A DNA stretch of 64,000 bases from Xanthomonas arboricola pv. juglandis (GCF_001013475.1 NZ_JZEF01000003.1:650956-714955); one strand, 5' to 3'; shown: positions 38,012-47,443, numbered from the stretch's first letter. Notes: generated from the letters alone by a model not told the origin. Numbers and translations are program-made.

Positions 38012-38124
38012 GGGTAGTCCTTCTCGTCAGGGAACGACAGGCTGCGGCGGGGGCCACAGCCTGCGGGCGCCATCGTTGGCGCCGAACGAGACTAGCGAAT
38101 GTTTAAAGATGAATATGTGCTGAA

Positions 38125-38141
38125 AATCTCGTTCAGAGATT
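38125..38141. promoter_or_regulatory. Short inverted repeat in the AT-rich protease upstream region
   Basis: aatctc-gttca-gagatt forms a 6-base inverted repeat in an unusually AT-rich stretch (38100-38175) 110-130 bases upstream of the protease start. It may mark an operator or promoter region; I cannot assign a regulator. Confidence 0.3.
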
Positions 38142-38212
38142 GATAGTCGATAAAAAGATCATCGTTTTTTTGTACGCAGCGGTCGATGTGTGCACGCCCT
38201 GCCAGTGACTTT

Positions 38213-38236
38213 GCGCATGCGCATGCGCATGCGCAT
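38213..38236 (+). repeat. Hexamer microsatellite gcgcat x4
   Basis: Four perfect tandem copies of gcgcat lie 200 bases upstream of the protease gene in a 473-base gene-free region. Apart from this and the AT-rich block next to the protease, I see no gene in 38012-38484. Confidence 0.9.
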
Positions 38237-38484
38237 GGCGGCGCATCCCAGGAATCATGTGCAATACGTACGCCGCTCTACCTGCGGCAACTGCGATCAC
38301 GCAGTGCACCGGCAGCGCCGCCTTGATCAAGCTGTCAGGCGATGCAGGTGGATACGCTGCATGTGGGATAGCGAGCGCGCATATCCTTTGCGGGCCTTAA
38401 CAAGGCGCGCTCTAAGTCCCTGCAAGCAGGCATGTCGATGACGCCGGCGGCCGTCAGCAAGGCTGCATATCGGCTCGCGACGGA

Positions 38485-39870
38485 TTACTCCAACGCGTCG
38501 CTGGCGCGGAAGTCGGTCGAGCGACCACTGGCTTTGAGAAACCCCAGGACTGCAAGCCCGACCACCATCCAGGCCGTGCCGCCGAGTTGCGCATGCTGGT
38601 CGGCATTGATCAGCACATAGGCCAGGATCACAATGCCGATCAACGGCGTGGCGACATGCAACAGCACGCTGCGGCCCTGTCCGCGGAAATGCCACAGCAC
38701 CGCCACGTGCAACAGGATGAAGGCGGTCAGTGCGCCGACATTGCACAACGAGGACAGCAGCGCGATCTGTCCGACGAAGACTTCGCCCAGCACCATGCTC
38801 AAGCCTGCCACCAGCAGGATGGCACGCTGCGGCACGCCGGTGCGTGGATGGATGTAGCGCAGGAAGGCCGGTAGCTGGCGGTCACGCGCCATGGCGAACA
38901 ACAGGCGCGAGGTGGCGGCCTGCGCCACCAGCGAATTGGCGATCGCCGCACTGATCGCAACCGTGAGCGCAATGACGATCTGCAACCATGGCCCGGCGAT
39001 CAGGCGCCCGATCTCGAAGAAGGCATCGTTGGAGGCCTGCGCGCTGGGATAGCGTTGCAGGGTGGGCTGCAGCAGCGCGGCCAGCCAGGTCTGCAGCACG
39101 AACAAGCCGGCCACCAGCAACAGCGCCAGCAGGGTCGCGCGCCCGACCACGCGGTTGCCGCCACGGGCTTCTTCGGACAACGTGGAGATCGCATCGAAGC
39201 CCAGGAACGACACCACCGCCACCGACAAGGCGCTGAAGATCAGCTGCGGCGAAAAGGCCTGCGGGTTGTAGAACGGACGCAGGTTCCAGTGCGCACCATT
39301 GACGCCACGCTGGATCGCCAGGCTGGCCAGCACCACGAACACCGCCAGCACCACCAGCTGCGCGTAGAGGAAGAAGCGATTGGCCCGCGCGGTGGTTTCG
39401 ATGCCGCGCAGGTTGACCAGCGTGTTGAGCACCACGAAGAAGGCGATCCACGCCGGCTGCGGCACGGCCGGCAACACGTTGTGCATGGCGTTGGCACCGA
39501 CCACGTAGAGCAGGGTGGGCACCAGCAGATAATCCAGCAGGATCGCCCAGCCGGCCAGAAAGCCCATGCCGCTGCTCAGGCCGCGTCCCACATACGCATA
39601 CACCGAGCCGGCGACCGGAAACGCCTGCGACATCTGCTGGTAGCTCAACGCGGTGAACAGCATCGCCACGAAGCCGAGCAGGTAGGTCAGCGGCACCATC
39701 CCGGCGCTGATGTCGAACACGCCGCCGAAAATGGAGAACGGCGCGGTCGGCACCATGAATACCAGCCCGTAGATCAGCAGGTCCTTGAGCGTCAGCTGCC
39801 GCTTGAGCTCCTGGGTGTAGCCAAAGCGTTCCAGCGCGGCCGCATCGTTGCGGCGGGGGGTGTCGGTCAT
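38485..39870 (-). CDS. APC-family amino-acid permease of the OryR/pip locus
   Basis: A 461-residue transporter with about 12 helices. The start is at ATG 39868-39870 (MTDTPRRNDAAALERFGY); the frame runs further back but only as an antisense shadow of the LuxR gene. Typical APC features include FMVPTAPFSIFGGVFDISAG, AFPVAGSVYAYVGRGLSSGMGFLAGWAILLDY and FLGFDAISTLSEEARGGNR (the conserved helix-6/7 region). It is divergent from the LuxR solo and near pip, a layout that suggests uptake of amino acids or plant-derived amines liberated by Pip. Its precise substrate cannot be read. Confidence 0.9.
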   Translation of the reverse strand: MTDTPRRNDAAALERFGYTQELKRQLTLKDLLIYGLVFMVPTAPFSIFGGVFDISAGMVPLTYLLGFVAMLFTALSYQQMSQAFPVAGSVYAYVGRGLSSGMGFLAGWAILLDYLLVPTLLYVVGANAMHNVLPAVPQPAWIAFFVVLNTLVNLRGIETTARANRFFLYAQLVVLAVFVVLASLAIQRGVNGAHWNLRPFYNPQAFSPQLIFSALSVAVVSFLGFDAISTLSEEARGGNRVVGRATLLALLLVAGLFVLQTWLAALLQPTLQRYPSAQASNDAFFEIGRLIAGPWLQIVIALTVAISAAIANSLVAQAATSRLLFAMARDRQLPAFLRYIHPRTGVPQRAILLVAGLSMVLGEVFVGQIALLSSLCNVGALTAFILLHVAVLWHFRGQGRSVLLHVATPLIGIVILAYVLINADQHAQLGGTAWMVVGLAVLGFLKASGRSTDFRASDALE

Positions 39871-40065
39871 GCAGGTGTCCGCTGAAAGGAATGCCGGGTC
39901 GCGACGCAGGCGCCGTGGGAGCGTCTGCACGTCGATGCTGCAGTGCAGCCATCCGACCGGCATTGTGACGATAATGTGGCCGCCAAGCCCATCCATTGGT
40001 AAAAATGCTAGGTTTTCCATGCCGGATGTCATCCAGCGGCGTACGTCGACACCGAAGGACCCCAC

Positions 40066-40830
40066 ATGTTCGACACTCTGGCCAGCCTGGGCCGCGACCT
40101 GCAGGCGCTGCACACGCTCAATGCCTGCCTGGACCGGGTGTTTTCCGACGTCTGCGGGCTGGGCTTCCAGTCCCTGGTCTACGACTACGCGCCGGTCCCG
40201 CTGAGCCTGGAAGGGGCACTGATCACCCCGTCGGTGTTCATGCAGCGCAATGCGCCGGGCGACATGCAGCACATCTGGTGCGAGCACGGCTATTACCAGC
40301 ACGACCCGGTGCAGCAGCGCGCGACGCGACGCACCACGCCATTCGTGTGGTCCTACCGCAGCGACGGCGAGATGGAGGGCGTGGAATACGTCGGCAGCCA
40401 GCATCGGCAGGTCACGCGTTATCTGTGCGATAGCGGTATGGGAACCGGTGTCACCGTGCCTCTGCACCTGCCGGGTGGCGCGTTCGCGACATTCAGCGCT
40501 GCGGTCGATGCGGTCGCGGCCGAGGCGCCACGGCTGGCCGAAGCGCAGCTGTCGCCATTCCTGCTGCTGGCGCATACCTTCCAGGCACGCGCGCAGGAAC
40601 TGCTCGATCCGCAGGAACGCCGCTGCCACCACATCGCGCTGACCCGCCGCGAGCGCGAATGCCTGCAGTATTCGGCAAAAGGGCTGACAGCCAAGAGCAT
40701 CGCCGCTGCGCTCAACCGTTCCACGGCCACGGTGAACCTGCATCTGAACTCGGCAGCGCGCAAGCTGGGTGCGCGCAATCGCGTCGAGGCCGTCGTGCGC
40801 GGCATGCACTATCGATTGCTGGAGCCGTAA
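40066..40830 (+). CDS. oryR: LuxR solo of the plant-signal-responsive OryR/XccR class
   Basis: A 254-residue LuxR-type regulator without a cognate synthase. The N-terminal autoinducer-binding domain (about 15-175) aligns to the TraR/LuxR core, but two ligand-binding residues are changed as in the plant-responsive subgroup: Met67 stands where Trp57 occurs in TraR and Trp71 where Tyr61 occurs. Asp80-Pro81 (the D70 equivalent) is kept. A C-terminal LuxR helix-turn-helix follows (LTRRERECLQYSAKG, about 192-245). It lies between the divergent permease and pip. Homologues respond to plant compounds rather than AHLs and activate pip. Confidence 0.93.
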   Translation: MFDTLASLGRDLQALHTLNACLDRVFSDVCGLGFQSLVYDYAPVPLSLEGALITPSVFMQRNAPGDMQHIWCEHGYYQHDPVQQRATRRTTPFVWSYRSDGEMEGVEYVGSQHRQVTRYLCDSGMGTGVTVPLHLPGGAFATFSAAVDAVAAEAPRLAEAQLSPFLLLAHTFQARAQELLDPQERRCHHIALTRRERECLQYSAKGLTAKSIAAALNRSTATVNLHLNSAARKLGARNRVEAVVRGMHYRLLEP

Positions 40831-41005
40831 GCCCGGCGTGCTCGGCTGCGGCGACATGCCGCGATAGACGATTTCGCTGCGGCGAGAATTTGCGATCGGC
40901 AGGCGCAATCTCTGCCCTGATTGATGCCCGTCCTGGCGACCAAATACGCGTTCAGCTGGATCGCATCGCCCGCGCAGCCGGCCCCGATCTTCGAAAGCGC
41001 CACGA

Positions 41006-41025
41006 ACCTGGGAGTTTTGCCAGTT
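41006..41025 (+). promoter_or_regulatory. pip: lux box upstream of pip
   Basis: acctgggagttttgccagtt has the lux-box form CTG-N10-CAG exactly, with further outer symmetry. It lies 61 bases upstream of the pip start, within the 256-base gap after the LuxR solo gene, and matches the reported presence of a lux box in pip promoters of Xanthomonas. I found no equally good copy in front of oryR. Confidence 0.85.
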
Positions 41026-41086
41026 AACGCGCGGCGGTTGCCTCGCTAGGCTCGGCGCTCATTCTTGCCGTTAGCAGGCGCAGGTC

Positions 41087-42028
41087 ATGCAGTCCACCGA
41101 GGGTTACGTCGAATTCCGTGGGTACCGGACCTGGTACCGCATCACCGGCGACCTGCGCAGCGACGCCTGCCCGCTGATCGTGCTGCACGGCGGCCCCGGC
41201 TGCACCCACGACTATGTGGACAGCTTCAAGGACCTGGCGGCCAATGGCCGCGCGGTGATCCATTACGACCAGCTCGGCAACGGCAAGTCCACCCATCTTC
41301 CCGATGCAGACCCCGGTTTCTGGACGGTGGGGCTGTTTCTGGACGAGTTGCAGGCCTTGATCACGCAGGTGGGGCTGTCGCAGTACGCGCTGCTCGGGCA
41401 GTCCTGGGGCGGGATGCTGGCGGCCGAGCATGCGGTGCGGCGGCCGGCCGGCCTGCGTGCGTTGGTGATCGCCAACTCCCCGGCATCGATGGGCTTGTGG
41501 CGCGCTGCGGCGCTGCGGCTGCGCGCGCGTCTGCCCGAGGACATTCAGGCGGCGCTGGACGCGCACGAAGCGGCCGGCACCCTGGACGACCCGGCCTATC
41601 GCGCCGCAAGCCAGGTGTTCTACGCCCAGCACGTCTGCCGCGTGCTGCCCTGGCCTGCGGAAGTGGCGCGCACCTTCGCCGCCATCGACGCCGACCCGAC
41701 CGTGTATCACGCGATGAATGGCCCGACCGAATTCCATGTGGTCGGCAGCCTGCGTAACTGGAGCATCATCGAGCGCCTGCACCGCATCAACGCGCCCACG
41801 CTGGTGCTGTCGGGCAAATACGACGAGGCCACACCGGAAACGGTGGAGCCGTACGCACGCCTGATCCCGGACGCGCGGTGGCATGTGTTCGCCAATTCCA
41901 GCCATATGCCGCATGTGGAAGAACGCCCGGCGTGTATGCGCCTGGTCGGCAACTTCCTCGACGACCAGACGCCGTGGCCCGGCGAGCAGTTGGTGCATGC
42001 GTCGGCGGTGGCCAGTCGCGCTGTTTGA
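41087..42028 (+). CDS. pip: Proline iminopeptidase
   Basis: A 313-residue S33 peptidase (alpha/beta hydrolase) that releases N-terminal proline from peptides. The oxyanion-hole motif HGGPG is at residues 34-38 and the nucleophile elbow GQSWGG carries Ser106. An Asp in [10 protein letters not shown] and the His in SSHMPHVEE complete the triad. There is no signal peptide; some Xanthomonas Pip proteins are nevertheless virulence-related and controlled by the neighbouring LuxR solo. The start is 61 bases after a perfect lux box, in line with that control. Confidence 0.95.
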   Translation: MQSTEGYVEFRGYRTWYRITGDLRSDACPLIVLHGGPGCTHDYVDSFKDLAANGRAVIHYDQLGNGKSTHLPDADPGFWTVGLFLDELQALITQVGLSQYALLGQSWGGMLAAEHAVRRPAGLRALVIANSPASMGLWRAAALRLRARLPEDIQAALDAHEAAGTLDDPAYRAASQVFYAQHVCRVLPWPAEVARTFAAIDADPTVYHAMNGPTEFHVVGSLRNWSIIERLHRINAPTLVLSGKYDEATPETVEPYARLIPDARWHVFANSSHMPHVEERPACMRLVGNFLDDQTPWPGEQLVHASAVASRAV

Positions 42029-42858
42029 GCGGATAGGGTAGGGATGTATGTGAGTGCACGTGAAGCAGAGCGCGCCCGGCTGCGGTGCGCAGCTGCGACG
42101 CGTGGCGATTGAGCATGCGCTGCCTTGCTTGCGCATCGTGCGAGCAAGGTTCGAAGAGTGGTCGTGAAGAGCAGTCGTGTTGATACACGCACCTGTGCCT
42201 CAACCGCGTGTCGTTGAGCCGACACATCCAATGCGGATTGCCAGCTACGGTCGAACACCACCTGACGCACCACGTGGTCGGACCGAAGCGGCCTGACAAT
42301 GTCGAAAGAGGCTGGTCGTAGCGCCAGTGCTTGCCCACTGTCGCGATTGATCCAAAGGCGCAATCACGCATCGTCTTCTGCAAAGCGCCATCTGGTGTGG
42401 CGTAAACCGCACAAACCTCGCAAACCGCATATGCCTGCGATGGCGCTGCTGCTACGCACCAATGACGCTCACAACACACGTTCGTGTGCAGTGACCACTG
42501 CGCAGCATTTCATGTTGCACTTCGATGCTTAAAGAACGCATCTGCCGATAGCAACTGTGGTCGAACGCGCGCGTGAGTAAACCAGCATCGGCCTGCGTTT
42601 GCATGCATGAAAAAACACATCTGCGTAAGCACAAAAACACTGCGCACGCCGCAACGGTGTCCTGTCCCGGGTGTCTCTTGCTGTCCCTTTTGCATGTCCT
42701 GCACGGAGAACACCGTGGTGCGTCAAAGTTTCAGTAATTGATAATTGTTTTATGTTTTAAATCGCGCGAAGAATGCGGCCCCCACGCACCGCTTTGCTGT
42801 TGTCATCGCTCCGGCGCAGGCAGCACGCATCGCTTTTCCACACTTTGGGAGAGGCTGC
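42029..42858. other. Long gene-free upstream region of the pectate lyase
   Basis: This 830-base region has no frame with credible coding content. Its composition drops to a notably AT-rich stretch (about 42725-42765) shortly before the lyase gene, which probably holds the promoter. I searched for a TTCGC-N15-TTCGC (HrpX) box and a TGTGA-N6-TCACA (Clp) site and saw neither in canonical form. Confidence 0.5.
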
Positions 42859-43920
42859 ATGATCATCAAGACATTCCAGGGCGCAGTTGCGCTTGCCCTG
42901 TCCGCCTGCGCTGCGGGCGCCATCGCCGGCCCGGTCGGGTACGGTGCCGGCACCACCGGCGGCGGCAACAAGACACCGGTCACCGTGACCACCTTCGAGG
43001 CGATGCAGGCTCCGATCGACAGTTATTCCGGCAGCGGCGGGTTGGTGCTCAACTACACCGGCAAGTTCGACTTCAGCAGCATCAAGGACGTCTGCGCACA
43101 GTGGAAGTTGCCGGCCAAGGCCGTGCAGATCAAGAACAAGAGCAACATCACCATCAAGGGGGCCAGCGGCTCGTCGGCCAACTTCGGGCTATGGGTGGTG
43201 GGCAACTCCAGCAACGTCATCATCCAGAACATGACCATCGGCCTGCTGCAGGGCGGTGAAGATGCCGACTCGATTTCGCTGGAGGGCAATTCCAGCGGCT
43301 CGCCGTCCAAGATCTGGGTCGACCACAACACCGTGTTCGCCTCCTTGACCAAGTGCTCGGGCGCCGGCGATGCGTCTTTCGATGGCGGCATCGACATGAA
43401 GAAGGGCGCCCACCACGTCACCGTGTCCTACAACCACGTCTACAACTACCAGAAGGTCGCGCTCAACGGATACAGCGACAGCGACACCAAGAATTCGGCC
43501 GCGCGCACCACCTATCACCACAACCGCTTCGAGAACGTCGAGTCGCGCGTGCCGTTGCAACGGCGTGGGCTGAGCCACATCTACAACAACTACTTCAACA
43601 ACGTCACCACCTCGGGCATCAACGTGCGCATGGGCGGGGTGGCCAAGATCGAGTCGAACTACTTCGAAAACATCAAGAACCCGGTGACCTCGCGCGACAG
43701 CAGCGAGATCGGCTACTGGGACCTGATCAACAACTACGTCGGTAGCGGCATCACCTGGGGCACCCCGGATGGCAGCAAGCCGTACGCCAACGCCACCAAC
43801 TGGATCACCACCAAGGTGTTCCCCGAACCGCTGGGCTACACCTACAGCATCACCCCGGCCGCACAGGTCAAGGCCAAGGTGATCGCCACCGCCGGTGCGG
43901 GCACCAACCTGGCCGAGTAA
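42859..43920 (+). CDS. pel: Secreted pectate lyase, polysaccharide lyase family 1
   Basis: Cleaves polygalacturonate by beta-elimination with calcium. The 353-residue protein starts at ATG 42859 (MIIKTFQGAV, preceded by gagagg); an upstream in-frame ATG adds a stretch without signal features. The signal peptide ends near AGAIAG (residue 24). PL1 landmarks are WVDH at residues 153-156, the FDGGIDMKKGAHHVTVSYNH ladder with calcium-binding acids, and the catalytic R230-x-P-x-x-R235 motif. A parallel beta-helix repeat pattern of Asn-rich turns follows. Secretion by the type II system is expected. Important in plant maceration. A strong terminator follows. Confidence 0.96.
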   Translation: MIIKTFQGAVALALSACAAGAIAGPVGYGAGTTGGGNKTPVTVTTFEAMQAPIDSYSGSGGLVLNYTGKFDFSSIKDVCAQWKLPAKAVQIKNKSNITIKGASGSSANFGLWVVGNSSNVIIQNMTIGLLQGGEDADSISLEGNSSGSPSKIWVDHNTVFASLTKCSGAGDASFDGGIDMKKGAHHVTVSYNHVYNYQKVALNGYSDSDTKNSAARTTYHHNRFENVESRVPLQRRGLSHIYNNYFNNVTTSGINVRMGGVAKIESNYFENIKNPVTSRDSSEIGYWDLINNYVGSGITWGTPDGSKPYANATNWITTKVFPEPLGYTYSITPAAQVKAKVIATAGAGTNLAE

Positions 43921-43945
43921 GCGACAACAGAGTGCGGTCACATCG

Positions 43946-43973
43946 ATCCCCGGCCTGGCCGGGGATTCTTGTC
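43946..43973 (+). terminator. Rho-independent terminator of pel
   Basis: atccccggcc, a single-t loop and ggccggggat form a perfect 10-base stem, followed by a T-rich tail (tcttgtct), 25 bases after the pel stop. Confidence 0.85.
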
Positions 43974-44179
43974 TGTGGGGTGCAGCTGATTCGTGCATCG
44001 TCGGTCTGCGGCCAGGCACGGCGGCCACCGCTGGTTGCACGTGGCAGTGAATCCCTGGCGGTGGATGCAGGCAAGCGCTCGCCCGGCTTGATCGACCTCG
44101 CTCCGGCGCCGGCGTCAAGAGGCGCGGCAGGCGCCGCGACGCGGTATCGTGTCGCGATCCCATCCATGCAAGCCTGTCC

Positions 44180-45568
44180 ATGCCGCTTCCAACCGATCCC
44201 GTTGCTGAGCACGCTCCGTCCGCCGCGCCCACCTTGCGCCACGCGCTGAAACCGCGGCAATTGATGATGATGGGCCTGGGCACGGCGATCGGCGCCGGGC
44301 TGTTCCTGGGCTCGGGCGTGGGGATCCACGCGGCGGGGCCGGCAGTGCTGGTGTCGTACCTGATCGCCGGAGCGTTGGTGATCATCGTGATGAACGCGCT
44401 GGGCGAAATGGCCGCGTCCAAGCCGGCCAGCGGTGCGTTTTCGGTGTATGCAGCCGACGCGATGGGCCCGACCGCTGGTGCGACGGTGGGCTGGTTGTGG
44501 TGGCTGCAGATCGTGGTGGTGATCGCCGCCGAAGCGGTCGGCGCGGCGGGCCTGCTCGCCTCGGTATGGCCGGCATTGTCGGTGCCGTTGCTGGCGGTGG
44601 TGTTCATGGCCACCTTTACGGCGATCAATCTGCTCGGCGTGCGCAATTTCGGCGAGTTCGAATTCTGGTTCGCCATCCTCAAGGTCGTTGCGATCGTGGT
44701 GTTCCTGCTGATCGGCGTGGCCCTGCTGGCCGGGTGGTTGCCCGGCGTGGTGTCGCCGGGGCTGTCCAACTTCACCCAGAACGGCGGATTCGCGCCCAAG
44801 GGGCTGGCCGGCATCGGCTCGGCGTTGCTGGTGGTGGTGTTCGCCTTCGGCGGCACCGAAATCGTGGCAGTGGCCGCGGCGGAAACCGCCGACCCGGGCC
44901 GCAGCCTGGCACGCACGATTCGCACCGTGGCCTGGCGCATCCTGGTGTTCTACATCGGCTCGATCAGCGTGATCGTGGCGGTGGTGCCGTGGACCAGCGC
45001 GGCGCTCAGCTCGCCGTTCGCCGCCGTGCTGGAGGTGGCGCGCATTCCCGGCGCGGCCACTGCCATCACTCTGGTCGCCGTGGTGGCCTTGCTGTCTGCG
45101 CTCAACGCCAATCTGTATGGCGCCTCGCGGATGATCTTCTCGCTGGCCCAGCGCGGCGAAGCGCCGCGGCTGCTTGGCAGGACCAGCGGCGAGCAGGTGC
45201 CGCTGGTGGCGGTGATCGCCAGCGTGCTGTTCGGGTTTGCCGCAGCCGCGCTGGAACTGCTCTACCCCAACAAGGTGTTGCCGATGCTGCTCAACATCGT
45301 CGGCGCCACCTGCCTGCTGGTGTGGACGATCTCGCTGCTGTCGCAGCTGATCCTGCGCGCACGCGCCGACCGCGCCGGCATCGCGCTGCCGTTCCGCATG
45401 CGGGGTTATCCGTTTCTGACCCTGCTGGCCCTGGCGATACTGGCGGTGATCTTCGTGCTGCTGGCGTCCTCGGCGGACACCCGCGCGCAGTTCCTGTCGA
45501 TGGTCGGTCTGACTGTCTTCATTGCCGTGGTCAGCGAAGTGGCGCGACGCGTGCGTGCGCGGACGTGA
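44180..45568 (+). CDS. AAT/APC-family amino-acid permease
   Basis: A 462-residue transporter with 12 predicted helices. It has the amino-acid transporter family start (LKPRQLMMMGLGTAIGAGLFLGSGVGI), MNALGEMAASKPASGAFSVYA (helix 3) and FAFGGTEIVAVAAAETADPGRSLARTIRT (helix 6/7 signature). This pattern is like GabP/CycA/AnsP proton symporters. It is not the same subfamily as the permease at 38485-39870. It precedes an M19 dipeptidase gene by 286 bases, suggesting peptide-derived amino-acid use, but co-transcription is uncertain. Confidence 0.92.
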   Translation: MPLPTDPVAEHAPSAAPTLRHALKPRQLMMMGLGTAIGAGLFLGSGVGIHAAGPAVLVSYLIAGALVIIVMNALGEMAASKPASGAFSVYAADAMGPTAGATVGWLWWLQIVVVIAAEAVGAAGLLASVWPALSVPLLAVVFMATFTAINLLGVRNFGEFEFWFAILKVVAIVVFLLIGVALLAGWLPGVVSPGLSNFTQNGGFAPKGLAGIGSALLVVVFAFGGTEIVAVAAAETADPGRSLARTIRTVAWRILVFYIGSISVIVAVVPWTSAALSSPFAAVLEVARIPGAATAITLVAVVALLSALNANLYGASRMIFSLAQRGEAPRLLGRTSGEQVPLVAVIASVLFGFAAAALELLYPNKVLPMLLNIVGATCLLVWTISLLSQLILRARADRAGIALPFRMRGYPFLTLLALAILAVIFVLLASSADTRAQFLSMVGLTVFIAVVSEVARRVRART

Positions 45569-45854
45569 ACGTGTAGGTCCACGCGGCTGAGTGCGTGATC
45601 GTCCAGCGGCGCAAATACAGCTGCAGTGCGCTGTTGCACACCGTCGAAGCGAGAACACGCAAGCAGTCTTGCGGTTTCCTTCCCCATCAGACAGGCGAGT
45701 GGCTGGATCTGCTGATCCAGCTCGGCTACTGTCATTCGGCCGATTCTGTTGGTTGCATCGGTTGGCTGGAAAACATCCGCGCGCCAGCGCGCGACGATGA
45801 AAATGCATCGCTTCATTCCTTGATTGTTTCAGCAATCATCGCCGGGGTTCGTGC

Positions 45855-47084
45855 ATGCATGCCGTTTCGTCCGAGAATTCTGCTGCCTTGCCTACCGCCC
45901 GCACCCTGGAGGCGGTGCATGCGCTGGCCTATCCGGTCGATACGCATCTGGACTCCCTGTATCTGTCGCGCCTGGGTGGCTTCGATTTCTGGAAGGGCGA
46001 CTGGAAAGCACATCGACGCTCGCTGATCCTCTGGCTGATGTCCAAGACCTCGCCAAGAGGTCGCAACCAACCGCTGATGTACCACGTCAGCGGCCCGGAC
46101 TTTCTGGCCGGCGGCTACGGCGCTGCCTGCTTCAGCGCCCACGCGTTGTGGGAGAACCTCTTCGGCGCGCCGTTTCTCGACCCCTGGAACAACTGGGTGG
46201 AGCATCAGCGCTATGTCGAGGAGATGGTGGCCGCGAGCAAGGGTCGGATGCGGCTGGCACGCAGCGCCGCCGAGCTGCGCGCGGTTCGGGCCGAGGGTCT
46301 TTGCTGCGCCATCCTGTCGCTGGAGGGCGCGCATATGCTCGGCCCACGCGGAGTCCGCAGTCAGGCGCTGCGGCTGGAGCGCCTGGACATCGCTGCCAGG
46401 GCCGGCGCCGCCTATGTGACGCTCAACCATTTCAGCCATACCGACATCTCCCAGGCCGGCTATGCGCCGCTCAATCCGTGGCGCGGGATCGAAGGGGCGG
46501 GGCTGTCGGAATTCGGCCGCAAGGTCGTGGAGCGCTGCATCGATGTCGGACTGCTGGTGGATCTTTCGCATACCTCGAGCCAGGGCGTCCTCGATGCCTG
46601 CGCCATCTGCGTCCGTCGCAACGTGCCGGCCTTCGCCTCGCATGCCGCCTCGCGCAGCGTCACCCGTGGCGCCGAGACGCGGCCGTCGCGTCATCTCGAC
46701 CGCGGGCTCGACGACGCGGCGATCCGCGCCATCGTCCAGACCGGTGGCTGCATCAGCGTCATCCTGGCGCCGTACTTTCTGCAACACGCCTATCTGGCCG
46801 ACGGCAAGCCGAACATGGATGCCGATCTCGCCTTTGTCGTCGGCTACTACGAAGCCTTCGCCCGACAGATCGCCGCCATGGGGATCGTCGAGGATCCGTG
46901 GAAGCACCTGAGTTTCGGCAGCGATTTCGATGGCGGCATTTCCAGCCTGCCGACCGGTCTGCGCAGCGGCGCGGATCTGCCCAGGCTCACGCAGGCGATG
47001 CTGGATGCCGGCTGGCCCACGCAACGCATCGTCGATGTGTATAGCGGCAATTTCCTGCGGGTCTGGGAGCGGGTGCGGCTTTAG
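45855..47084 (+). CDS. Membrane dipeptidase (peptidase M19)
   Basis: A 409-residue zinc dipeptidase of the renal dipeptidase family. The first metal motif HLD (H31-x-D33) is in YPVDTHLDSLYLS, the bridging glutamate in LSLEGAHML, then metal histidines in the LNHFSHTD and LSHTSSQG segments; SFGSDFDGG is close to the C-terminal end of the site. There is no clear signal peptide, although many family members are exported. M19 enzymes hydrolyse dipeptides including D-residues. Downstream of an amino-acid permease on the same strand. Confidence 0.9.
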   Translation: MHAVSSENSAALPTARTLEAVHALAYPVDTHLDSLYLSRLGGFDFWKGDWKAHRRSLILWLMSKTSPRGRNQPLMYHVSGPDFLAGGYGAACFSAHALWENLFGAPFLDPWNNWVEHQRYVEEMVAASKGRMRLARSAAELRAVRAEGLCCAILSLEGAHMLGPRGVRSQALRLERLDIAARAGAAYVTLNHFSHTDISQAGYAPLNPWRGIEGAGLSEFGRKVVERCIDVGLLVDLSHTSSQGVLDACAICVRRNVPAFASHAASRSVTRGAETRPSRHLDRGLDDAAIRAIVQTGGCISVILAPYFLQHAYLADGKPNMDADLAFVVGYYEAFARQIAAMGIVEDPWKHLSFGSDFDGGISSLPTGLRSGADLPRLTQAMLDAGWPTQRIVDVYSGNFLRVWERVRL

Positions 47085-47331
47085 CGTTTTCCGGCGACCT
47101 GCGTGTGGATGGGGTGGGGCAGCGCGGCGACCTTCCATCGCGTACCGGTGTACCTGCGAGAGCCGGGTGCATCGCAGTGACCGGCCTGCGTGCAACGCGT
47201 CTGCGTGCGAGAAATGCGCGCTGCATTGCACACCGGGTGTAGCATCGCCCAGAGAGCCAACAAAACTACAACGCCGCCGTCAGGCAGGTGCGGCCGGTGC
47301 GACGAATCGGCATGAGCCACGCATGCGCTGC

Positions 47332-47392
47332 GGTTCCGGGCGCGCCGTCCCCACCCACCTGACTGCCACTCGCTGCGTGTTGTGGGTCGCTG
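47332..47392 (+). repeat. Interspersed intergenic repeat, copy B
   Basis: Diverged counterpart of 34493-34553, sharing ggttccg-gcgcgccgtcc, cccacctgac and gctgcgtgt blocks. It lies in the 490-base gap between the M19 dipeptidase and cydA. Confidence 0.55.
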
Positions 47393-47422
47393 CTGGCTGC
47401 ACAAGCGCGGCAATTTGCCGCA

Positions 47423-47443
47423 GATGCGACGCCGTGTCGCATC
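47423..47443. promoter_or_regulatory. Perfect hairpin in the cydA upstream region
   Basis: gatgcgac-gccgt-gtcgcatc forms a perfect 8-base stem, directly preceded by a second small palindrome (cggcaatttgccg, 47408-47420). It lies 130-165 bases before the cydA start. It could be a regulator site, a terminator for upstream transcription or part of the repeat copy B. Confidence 0.35.

Noticed and set aside
39871-40908. In-frame N-terminal extension of the permease gene across the LuxR gene
   Set aside because: The extension is antisense to the well-supported LuxR solo; family similarity begins at the ATG 39868-39870.
42452-42726. Short minus-strand frames upstream of pel
   Set aside because: No ribosome-binding site or family resemblance; three frames overlap the same bases.
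43868-45835. 655-codon minus-strand frame
   Set aside because: Antisense to the second permease; repetitive His/Arg/Gln translation indicates a shadow.
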